This document shows positions 23,294 to 29,236 of a stretch of DNA of 29,236 nucleotides, piece after piece. The notes under the pieces were generated by a model, which was not told the origin of the DNA, did not search any database, and was given only the letters and a program-made list of their open reading frames with translations. This stretch comes from Candidatus Aminicenantes bacterium UBA2199 (GTDB lineage: Bacteria; Acidobacteriota; Aminicenantia; UBA2199), in assembly GCA_002327965.1 (NCBI GenBank), contig DCVB01000049.1, forward strand, positions 1 through 29,236, read 5' to 3'. The position numbers and the translations under genes were made by a program. Position 1 is the stretch's first letter. The number at the start of each line of letters is the position of its first letter.

Positions 23294-25081
23294 ATGAAAA
23301 AAATACTGTTCATCATACTGATCCTCGTCCTGCTCTGGTACGCTCCAGGACTGCAGGCCATGCCGGCGGAGGACGAACGCAGCCGTTCAGCCGATTCCAT
23401 TGAAGACATCGAGAACCAGATCCGCGCCATCCTTGACAAGGTTTCCCCCTCCCTGGTGAAGGTCATCGCCGAGAACGGCAGGAAGTACGTCGCCAGCGGT
23501 ATCGCCCTGGAGGACGGGCTGGTCATCACCTCGGCACTGGTCACCCGGCAACCCTTCGCCAAGCTGGCGGTGGAAACCACCGGGGGCGAACGGATCGCGG
23601 CCCGTGTCGCCGGCCAGGACGACCGCTCCGGACTGACCCTTCTGCGCCTCAGCAAAGGGAAACTGCCGACCTTGCCGACCGCGGCTCCTGCCCAGGTCGG
23701 CAACTGGGTGGCGCTAGTCGGCCTGTTCTACGAGAAGTTCCCGGCCATTTCCCAGGGCATCGTCAGCAGCCTGGGCGAGAACGAACTGATACTGAACGCC
23801 CCGGTCGCGCCGGGCGCGGCCGGCGGGGCCGTGGTCAACCGGAATGGCGAGCTGCTGGGCGTCATTCGCGGCAGCGTCGGCTTTTCCTTCAGCCCCGATC
23901 TGACATTCAGGGACCAACAGGCGTCCATCAAGGTCAGCGGCCATCGCAGCAAGAGCGGCAACCTGTGCTACGCCATCCCCATCGCGCCGGTGCGGCGCCT
24001 GGCCGAAAAAATGAAGACTTCCGGCAAGCTCATCCCCGGCTGGCTGGGGATCGTCTTCATCGAGGACACGAACCAGGTCCAGGAAACCTACCCCGGATCG
24101 CCGGCGGCCAAGGCCGGCATTGCCGGCGGCGACCGCATCGTGAAACTCGCCGGCAAGCAGGTCGCCAACTGGCGGGAAATCGTCTCCGCGCTCGCGTTCC
24201 ATTTTGCCGGCGACAAGGTCGACGTCATGGTCAGCCGGGGAGACAAATCGCTGCGTTTGGACGTGGTACTCGGCGATCGCGGCCGGATCGTTCCGCCGGA
24301 ACCGCCGCAGCCCCTCACCGTCCCGGAAATTCCCGGCCTTCCCGAATTGGCCGATCGGCTGGGTGAATTGCCCGACCTCTCCGATCTGGATTCGGCCCTG
24401 CCCAGGGTGCGGAACTACGTCATCGAGTTCAGCGGTGCCCGGCAGCTGGGCGTCGACGTCATCGACATCACGGCCGATCTGGGAGAGAAATTCGCGGTCA
24501 GGGAGGGTTACGGCCTGCTGGTTTCCCGCGTCGCCGCGAACTCTGCCGCCGGCAAGGGCGGGCTGAAGGCCGGGGACGTCATCGTCCGGGCCAACGACAG
24601 CCCCTTGCGCAGCGCGGCCGACCTGCGCCGGACCCTCGACGCCTTGCAGGACAGGGAAGCCGTGCTCCTCTCCCTCTACCGCGACGGCCAATTGCGGAAA
24701 TTCTCCCTTGTCCCCGACAAAAACGAAAAGCGGGTATGGGACGTCCGCCGCTTCACGCAGAAGATGGAGAATCTGAAGGGCAATATCAGCGACGAGGCCA
24801 AGACCATGCTCCAGGAAGAGATCCGCAAACTGAAAATGGCCAAGGAAAGGGAGTTCTCCGAGCTGCAGAAGGAAGAGCAGCGCTCCCTGAAAAAGGCCCG
24901 GGAGGAAAGCCGGGATCTGGCCCGCGAGCTGAAGCGCCTGCAGGCTGAAATGAACAAGCTGACGGATGAGGCCGGGAAAAAAATCGCCGAGGAGCTGCGG
25001 ATGATCCAGGAGGGGCTGCGCAAGATCGAGGAGAAGATCCGGGCCGAGGAAGAAAGGGAAAAGAGAAAGGAACGGGACTGA
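23294..25081 (+). CDS. HtrA/DegP-like protein lacking the catalytic triad, with coiled coil
   Basis: A 595-residue secreted protein: signal peptide (1-22, ending GLQA), trypsin-like domain (about 40-235), two PDZ domains (about 245-325 and 375-470) and a long charged coiled coil (485-595). The protease fold is recognisable but all three catalytic residues are replaced. The family TNAHVV is TSALVT (His to Leu82), the family DLAVL is GLTLL (Asp to Gly113), and GNSGGP is GAAGGA (Ser to Ala176). It should be a pseudoprotease that binds peptides or unfolded proteins through its PDZ domains. In an operon with an ECF sigma factor and a membrane protein it may be an envelope-stress sensor or scaffold. 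AGGAGACG precedes the ATG. Confidence 0.88.
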   Translation: MKKILFIILILVLLWYAPGLQAMPAEDERSRSADSIEDIENQIRAILDKVSPSLVKVIAENGRKYVASGIALEDGLVITSALVTRQPFAKLAVETTGGERIAARVAGQDDRSGLTLLRLSKGKLPTLPTAAPAQVGNWVALVGLFYEKFPAISQGIVSSLGENELILNAPVAPGAAGGAVVNRNGELLGVIRGSVGFSFSPDLTFRDQQASIKVSGHRSKSGNLCYAIPIAPVRRLAEKMKTSGKLIPGWLGIVFIEDTNQVQETYPGSPAAKAGIAGGDRIVKLAGKQVANWREIVSALAFHFAGDKVDVMVSRGDKSLRLDVVLGDRGRIVPPEPPQPLTVPEIPGLPELADRLGELPDLSDLDSALPRVRNYVIEFSGARQLGVDVIDITADLGEKFAVREGYGLLVSRVAANSAAGKGGLKAGDVIVRANDSPLRSAADLRRTLDALQDREAVLLSLYRDGQLRKFSLVPDKNEKRVWDVRRFTQKMENLKGNISDEAKTMLQEEIRKLKMAKEREFSELQKEEQRSLKKAREESRDLARELKRLQAEMNKLTDEAGKKIAEELRMIQEGLRKIEEKIRAEEEREKRKERD

Positions 25082-25098
25082 AGATCCCCGGCCGCGAC

Positions 25099-26040
25099 TC
25101 AGCGCAGCAGTGATTCGGCCAGGCGCATCGCGGCCAGCATGCTGGACGGATCGGCGATCCCCTTGCCGGCGATATCGAAAGCCGTCCCGTGAACCGGCGA
25201 CGTGCGGATGAACGGCAGCCCGAGTGTCAGTTGCACGCCGTCGCCGCCATGCAGCAGCTTGAAGGGGATCAGCCCTTGGTCGTGGCTCCAGGCGATGACC
25301 ACCGCGTCCTTCATGGAGCGGGCTTTGCTGAAGACGACATCGGGCGGGAAGAGCCCGGCCACCCGAATCTCATCCCGCAGGTCGCCGATAGCGGGAAGAA
25401 GCACCTCGATTTCTTCGCGCCCGAGGCGGCCGCTCTCCCCGGCATGGGGATTCAAGCCGCTGAACAAATAGGTGAACTCCTGCCCGAACAGCCGCTGCAG
25501 TTCGCCGGCGACCTGGCGGACAAACACCCCTATCGCGCCTCGCTCGAGGCGGGCGAACACATCGCGCAGGGGGATATGGTGGGTGAAGAGGGCCACCTTC
25601 AGCCCGGGCGACCAGAAGAACATGGCCGGCGGCGCCGGAGCCAGGGCCGCGAAATAGTCGGTGTGGCCGCGATAGGGCAGGCCGCTGGCCAACCACTTGT
25701 TCTTGTTCACCGGGGCCGTGACCACGGCCTGGACCTGCCCTTCCAGGGCCAGTTCCACCGCGGTCCTGACCCAGTTGAACGAGGGATCGCCGGCGGCCGC
25801 TTCGGCCGCCACTTCCAGGAATGCCGTTTCGCCTGGGGAGATCTCGCGGGCATCGTTGAGCCGGCGCAGGCCGCCATGGGGAAAATAAAGGCTGCTGCCG
25901 ACGATCAGCAGCGAAGCGGACGGGGCGGCCAGGGCCAGGCTCTTGGCGATGACCTCGGGCCCGATCCCCTGGGGGTCGCCCAGGGTGACGGCGATGACCT
26001 TATTTTCCCGGTCCAGGATCTTCGCGTTTGGCTTCGGCAA
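25099..26040 (-). CDS. pdxA: 4-hydroxythreonine-4-phosphate dehydrogenase PdxA
   Basis: A 313-residue enzyme of vitamin B6 (pyridoxal phosphate) synthesis; it oxidises 4-phosphohydroxythreonine with NAD and a divalent metal. Characteristic motifs are the start IAVTLGDPQGIGPEVIAK, 'VVTAPVNK', GHTDYF (His126), FTHHIPL (His154/155) and NPHAGE (His199), the last three supplying metal ligands. It ends with GTAFDIAGKGIADP, also a family signature. Length is typical. The start is TTG at 26040, 41 bases inside the Hfq-like gene, with no visible ribosome site, so translation is probably coupled to that gene. It is convergent with the HtrA-like gene, with 17 bases between the stops. Confidence 0.93.
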   Translation of the reverse strand: MPKPNAKILDRENKVIAVTLGDPQGIGPEVIAKSLALAAPSASLLIVGSSLYFPHGGLRRLNDAREISPGETAFLEVAAEAAAGDPSFNWVRTAVELALEGQVQAVVTAPVNKNKWLASGLPYRGHTDYFAALAPAPPAMFFWSPGLKVALFTHHIPLRDVFARLERGAIGVFVRQVAGELQRLFGQEFTYLFSGLNPHAGESGRLGREEIEVLLPAIGDLRDEIRVAGLFPPDVVFSKARSMKDAVVIAWSHDQGLIPFKLLHGGDGVQLTLGLPFIRTSPVHGTAFDIAGKGIADPSSMLAAMRLAESLLR

Positions 26041-26326
26041 AGTCGGGGTTCTTGTAGATGTACTTGATCTGGGACTTGAACACGATCAGGGTCCCGCCGT
26101 CGAGCTTCTTGACCTTCAGGCACTTTTCATCGTACCAGTCGAGCATCCCCTTGAGCACGTCGCCGGTCATCAGCTCGAAAACGAGCTGGGTGCGGTTGTT
26201 CATCTGCTTGATATAATAATAATTCTCGGCGTGGGTCTTGTACGGCGGCGGCGGCTTGCGCTTGTTTTCCTGGTTGGATTTCTGTTTTATCTCTTTAAAA
26301 TTCGGCTTGATCAATTTTCTGATCAT
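26000..26326 (-). CDS. Hfq/LSm-like RNA-binding protein
   Basis: A 108-residue protein with an Sm-like domain at about 45-92: TQLVFELMTGDVLKGMLDWYDEK, then LIVFKSQIKYIYK. This follows the Hfq scheme in which strand 2 carries 'L..G..l.G.i...D' (Sm1) and strands 4-5 the 'hK..I..I' (Sm2). The E. coli signature YKHA is replaced by FKSQ. A basic N-terminal extension of about 40 residues with PPPP precedes the domain, which is unusual since Hfq normally starts almost directly at the Sm fold; the tail after it (NPDFAEAKREDPGPGK) is short. It is likely to bind RNA as a ring. The ATG at 26326 has GGAGC upstream and a strong promoter. It overlaps pdxA by 41 bases. Confidence 0.68.
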   Translation of the reverse strand: MIRKLIKPNFKEIKQKSNQENKRKPPPPYKTHAENYYYIKQMNNRTQLVFELMTGDVLKGMLDWYDEKCLKVKKLDGGTLIVFKSQIKYIYKNPDFAEAKREDPGPGK

Positions 26327-26355
26327 CGATGCTCCTACGAAACAGGGTTGGTCCC

Positions 26356-26383
26356 ATTATATTTCAATTTTTTGAAAAGTCAA
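26356..26383 (-). promoter_or_regulatory. promoter for the Hfq-like/pdxA pair
   Basis: On the minus strand TTGACT (26383-26378), a 16-base spacer and a perfect TATAAT (26361-26356). The spacer itself is an inverted repeat, TTTCAA-AAAA-TTGAAA, which could be an operator masking the promoter. Confidence 0.65.
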
Positions 26384-26401
26384 TCGCGGCCCGGAAAGCG
26401 C

Positions 26402-27367
26402 TCAGCCCTGCTCCATGACGAATTCCCGCTTTTCGCCGTCGCTGACGCTGACATTCTTCAGGCAGGCGAAGGGGCCGATGGCGCAGCGGCGGCCGATGCG
26501 CGTGCCGGCGCCGAGATAGGTGCAGGGATAGATCACGCTGTCGCGCCCGACCTGCACGTCGTGCTCGACGGTCACCGTTTCCGGCTGCAGGATGGTCACC
26601 CCGCCCTCGAGCAGCTGCTGCTGATGGCGCCGGTTGAACTTCGCCTGCGCCAGCTGCAGGTCGCGCCGGTCGTTGATGCCGATGGCGATGTCGCTGTCAC
26701 CGGCATGGAAAGCCTCCACCCCCAGGCCCTGGCGACGCAGGATGGCGATGATATCGGTCAGGTAATATTCTTTTTTGGCATTATCGTTGCCGATCCTCGT
26801 CAGCAGGGGAAAAACGATGCGGTTGTCGAAAAGATAGATCGAGGCGTTCACTTCGCGGATGCGCCGTTCCTGGGGACTGGCGTCCTTTTCCTCGACGATG
26901 CGCTCCACAAGTCCCTGCCCGTCGCGGACGATCCGCCCGAAGGGGGGGATTTCGCCGGCAAAGACCGCACTGATCAACGTGCAGGCTGCGGCGCTTCGTT
27001 GATGGCGATCGATGAGTCGCTGCAGCTCAGCGGCGCTGACGTAGGGATTGTCGCCGACCAGCACCAGCAGGCCGCCTTCGTGGCCGGCGACCTGCGCCGA
27101 AGCGCTGAGCAGGGCGTGGGCGGTCCCCAGCGGCTCATGCTGGCGCGCATAGATGAATCCGGCGCCGAGAGCCTTTTCGATCTCGGGCTGGTTTTCACCC
27201 ACGACCACGATGACGTCTTTCTCCTTCAGGCCGCAGCCGGCCAGGCTGTCCAGCAGGTAGCGGATGATCTCGCGCCCCAGGATGGGGTGCAGAACCTTGG
27301 AGATATCCGAGCGCATGCGCGTCGATTTGCCGGCGGCCAGCACGACGGCCTTGATTCCCTTTTCCAT
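26402..27367 (-). CDS. GlmU-like nucleotidyltransferase with short beta-helix
   Basis: A 321-residue sugar-1-phosphate nucleotidyltransferase most like the N-terminal domain of GlmU (UDP-GlcNAc pyrophosphorylase). Motifs are VVLAAGKSTRMRSDISKVLH (8-27), EPLGTAHALL, VGDNPYV, GRIVRD, VEEKDA, 'VNASIYLFD' and KKEYYLTDII. After about residue 265 only a short left-handed beta-helix stretch remains (VTVEHDVQVGRDSVIYP, then GTRIGRRCAIGPF). Full GlmU has about 456 residues with an acetyltransferase helix, so this protein probably only makes the nucleotide sugar. The ATG at 27367 is fixed by a promoter whose -10 is six bases upstream. It is divergent from padR. Confidence 0.82.
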   Translation of the reverse strand: MEKGIKAVVLAAGKSTRMRSDISKVLHPILGREIIRYLLDSLAGCGLKEKDVIVVVGENQPEIEKALGAGFIYARQHEPLGTAHALLSASAQVAGHEGGLLVLVGDNPYVSAAELQRLIDRHQRSAAACTLISAVFAGEIPPFGRIVRDGQGLVERIVEEKDASPQERRIREVNASIYLFDNRIVFPLLTRIGNDNAKKEYYLTDIIAILRRQGLGVEAFHAGDSDIAIGINDRRDLQLAQAKFNRRHQQQLLEGGVTILQPETVTVEHDVQVGRDSVIYPCTYLGAGTRIGRRCAIGPFACLKNVSVSDGEKREFVMEQG

Positions 27368-27373
27368 ACTTCG

Positions 27374-27402
27374 ATAGTAGGGTTCCCAAAGCCAAAAGTC
27401 AA
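27374..27402 (-). promoter_or_regulatory. promoter for the GlmU-like gene, leaderless type
   Basis: On the minus strand TTGACT (27402-27397), a 17-base spacer and TACTAT (27379-27374). Six bases separate the -10 from the ATG at 27367 and no ribosome site is present. Confidence 0.6.
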
Positions 27403-27442
27403 CCGCCACGAACGAATCCGATCGGAAGAAATGATCCAACAG

Positions 27443-27471
27443 TTGACAGATCCACGACATCATGTTAATAT
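27443..27471 (+). promoter_or_regulatory. promoter for padR
   Basis: A perfect TTGACA (27443-27448), a 17-base spacer and TAATAT (27466-27471). The palindrome at 27467-27487 overlaps the -10 box, a position suited to autorepression. Confidence 0.65.
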
Positions 27472-27487
27472 ATCTAATAGATACTTT
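27467..27487. promoter_or_regulatory. PadR operator candidate
   Basis: TATCTA-A-TAGATA is a perfect palindrome (27471-27483) and extends to 10-bp arms with two mismatches. It overlaps the padR -10 box. PadR proteins commonly bind such AT-rich dyads at their own promoter, so it is the likely operator. Confidence 0.55.
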
Positions 27488-27500
27488 TTGAGGATGACGA

Positions 27501-28076
27501 ATGAAAAAAGGCAACAATAGCAAAATGGCCGTGCTCGGGCTCTTATGCCACAAACCAATGACCGGCTATGACATTAAAAAGACGATCCAGCAGTCGACCG
27601 GCATGTTTTGGAGCGAAAGTTACGGCCAGATCTATCCCACCTTGAAAAAACTGACCCGTGAAGGCCTGGCCGTCGTCGAGCAGAGCAAAAAAAGAGGCAC
27701 GGCCAGCAAAACCGTCTATGCGCCGACCGCAAAAGGGCGGAATACAATCAAGACCTGGCTGGCGCAGCCCGCAAAGACCAATATCATCCGCAGCGAGACG
27801 CTGCTGAAGATATTTTTCGGTGGCCAGGCGGATTTGCGCACAACTCAGATGCACATTGAACAGGAATTGGCCGACAGCCGACAGGTTCTGGCCATGCTGA
27901 CTTCAGCTGAAAAGATGCTGGCGCAAAGAAGCAATGGCCAGCGGAATTTGACGGATTTCCATTTCAAGCTGACGATCGCTTATGGAAAAAAATCCCTTGC
28001 CGCCGCCGTGCACTGGTGCGAGGAGAGCCTGCGAAAATGCTCCGAATGGGAAAAAAGTGAAGGAAATAACCGGTAA
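27501..28076 (+). CDS. PadR-family transcriptional regulator
   Basis: A 191-residue regulator. The N-terminal winged helix (5-80) begins MAVLGLLCHKPMTGYDIKK and includes 'SYGQIYPTLKKLTREGLA' and 'SKTVYAPTAKGR', the standard PadR_N sequence. The C-terminal half (95-185) is the helical Vir_act_alpha_C type dimerisation part. PadR proteins are repressors released by small molecules. GAGGA precedes the ATG. The gene has its own promoter with an overlapping palindrome and is followed after 12 bases by the TPR-amidohydrolase gene, which it probably controls. Confidence 0.9.
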   Translation: MKKGNNSKMAVLGLLCHKPMTGYDIKKTIQQSTGMFWSESYGQIYPTLKKLTREGLAVVEQSKKRGTASKTVYAPTAKGRNTIKTWLAQPAKTNIIRSETLLKIFFGGQADLRTTQMHIEQELADSRQVLAMLTSAEKMLAQRSNGQRNLTDFHFKLTIAYGKKSLAAAVHWCEESLRKCSEWEKSEGNNR

Positions 28077-28088
28077 CAAGGAGAAAAC

Positions 28089-29236
28089 ATGAAAAAAAAA
28101 TGGGTCAACGAGCTGGCTCTTTTCATCATTGTCTTCGCTGCCGCCGGCGCCATCGCCAGTAAAGAAAGCTCATCCACAAGCCTGGCGGAAATTCAGCGCC
28201 TGTTGCGGCAGGATCAAGCCAACGAGGCCCTGGACCTGGTCCAGAAATTGCTGCAGGCCGATCCTGAAAACGCCGAGTACCACGCCTGGCACGGCAATAT
28301 TTTGGGGGCCATGTCCAACAAAGCCACGGACATGATGAAGATGGCCGAATATGGAATGGCTGCCTTCGCCGCCTTTGAACGGGCCATTCAGCTTGATCCC
28401 GAAAATATAACCGGACGGCTGGGCCGCGGCATTGCCAATTTGATGGCTCCGCCGCCGTTCGGAAGTTTGGGAAACGCCCTGATTGACCTGACCAAGGTGG
28501 TGGAGCTGGATGAACGAAACGCCGAAGGCAGATTCTACCTGGGATTGCTTTATAAAAAGCGGGAAGACCCTGCCAAGGCCCGGAGCGAATTCCAGAAGGC
28601 CCTCGCGCTGGATCCCGGTCACGCGGCGGCAAAAAGAGAGTTGGCGGCATTGGCAGAGCTGGCCCCGCCCCAGGCGGCGACGGCCACTTCCCGCCCTTGC
28701 GGCAGCTCACCTTTGGCCATTGCCAACGTGACCATCATCGATGTCGCCAACGGCCGGAAGCTGCCGAACATGACCGTGCTGATCAAGGATGGCCGCATAG
28801 AAAAAATCGCCGCCAGCTCTGCGGCAACGGTGCCCGCGGATTATTCGCTCGTCGACGGCCGGGGGCAATTTCTGCTGCCGGGTCTCTGGGATATGCACAT
28901 GCATATCATCGGCGAACCCATGCTCTATTTCCCCCTGTTCCTGGCCAACGGAGTGACCGGCATCCGCTACATGGGCGGGACCATAATGCCTGGCGAATGG
29001 CGGACGTTACAGGAAAAAATCGCCGCCGGCCAGATCCCCGGTCCCAGGGTGTATGCCGGCAGCCCGATCCTCGATGGTCCCAAGCCCGCTTGGCCGGGCT
29101 CGATCGCCGTGGCCGATGCCGAGGGCGGCAAGCGCATTGCGGCCGAGATGAAAGAACAGGGCGCGGAGTTTTTAAAGGTGTACACGTTTTTGCCCAGGGA
29201 TGCGTATCGGGCGATCGGCGAAACCGCCAACAAGCT
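28089..29236 (+). CDS. secreted TPR-amidohydrolase fusion, N-terminal part
   Basis: An open frame of 382 codons that continues beyond the window. It has a signal peptide (KKKWVNELALFIIVFAAAGAIA, about 1-23), then TPR-like helices (about 28-190, with repeat ends such as 'LLQADPENAEYHAWHGN', 'AIQLDPENITGRLGRG' and 'ALALDPGHAAAKRELA'), then an amidohydrolase domain from about 207. The amidohydrolase opens 'IANVTIIDVANGRKLPNMTVLIKDGRIEKI' and has the metal-binding HxH in LWDMHMH (His270, His272), with 'FLKVYTFLPRDAYRAI' near the edge. The remaining metal ligands lie outside. Family members are metal-dependent hydrolases of the imidazolonepropionase type; the substrate is unknown. AAGGAGA precedes the ATG. 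A TPR domain ahead of a secreted amidohydrolase is uncommon. Confidence 0.82.
   Translation, partial: MKKKWVNELALFIIVFAAAGAIASKESSSTSLAEIQRLLRQDQANEALDLVQKLLQADPENAEYHAWHGNILGAMSNKATDMMKMAEYGMAAFAAFERAIQLDPENITGRLGRGIANLMAPPPFGSLGNALIDLTKVVELDERNAEGRFYLGLLYKKREDPAKARSEFQKALALDPGHAAAKRELAALAELAPPQAATATSRPCGSSPLAIANVTIIDVANGRKLPNMTVLIKDGRIEKIAASSAATVPADYSLVDGRGQFLLPGLWDMHMHIIGEPMLYFPLFLANGVTGIRYMGGTIMPGEWRTLQEKIAAGQIPGPRVYAGSPILDGPKPAWPGSIAVADAEGGKRIAAEMKEQGAEFLKVYTFLPRDAYRAIGETANK

Noticed and set aside
25082..25098. Bidirectional terminator between the convergent HtrA-like and pdxA genes
   Set aside because: The 17-base gap has no hairpin with T-runs on either strand.
25943..27520. A 525-codon plus-strand frame across pdxA, the Hfq-like gene and the glmU-like gene
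   Set aside because: The minus strand has three recognised proteins with matching promoters; the plus-strand product has no recognisable domain.

Overview
The window is GC-rich bacterial chromosome with a less GC-rich 8.4 kb mobile element inserted in it. Nothing in the sequence names the species. The mix of genes fits an Acidobacteriota-like lineage, possibly Aminicenantes: a GldA/F/G-type ABC operon with a DUF4340 protein, a PadR regulator beside a TPR-amidohydrolase fusion, an Hfq-like protein with an N-terminal extension, and an ArgS with an unusual HIGH-motif context. That placement is inference. No tRNA, rRNA or CRISPR array was seen.

Left host region (1-13849). The 5' end of mutS and recD2 lie on the minus strand, with purC divergent. 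A weak small secreted-peptide ORF and a secreted CARDB-repeat protein follow. Next come a HAD phosphatase, a GspG-like membrane protein coupled to a PTS EIIA protein, argS, and a tightly overlapping four-gene ABC operon (ATPase, permease, GldG-like protein, DUF4340 protein).

Mobile element (about 13888-22262). It carries a tyrosine recombinase, a set of small genes often joined by ATGA overlaps, three HTH_17/excisionase-type proteins, a phage replication-initiator gene broken into two frames at an 11-bp tandem repeat, small and large terminase subunits, and an AT-rich pair that looks like a Panacea (PanA) antitoxin with a PemK/MazF-like toxin. No portal, capsid or tail gene is present. The content and size resemble a phage satellite that brings its own packaging motor and a defence-like toxin-antitoxin cargo. 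Near-identical 13-bp sequences at both ends are candidate attachment sites. They coincide with the -10 box of the promoter that would serve the next host operon.

Right host region (22263-29236). An ECF sigma factor, a membrane protein in the anti-sigma position and an HtrA-like protein lacking all three catalytic residues form one operon. Convergent to it on the minus strand are pdxA, an Hfq-like gene overlapping pdxA, and a short GlmU-like nucleotidyltransferase. Divergent from the last is padR, followed by a secreted TPR-amidohydrolase fusion that runs off the window.

Host promoters are easy to read as sigma70-type. For mutS, the HAD gene, the GspG-like gene and the glmU-like gene the -10 box ends only 6-7 bases before the start codon, which suggests leaderless transcripts. 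Other genes in the same window have conventional Shine-Dalgarno sequences.
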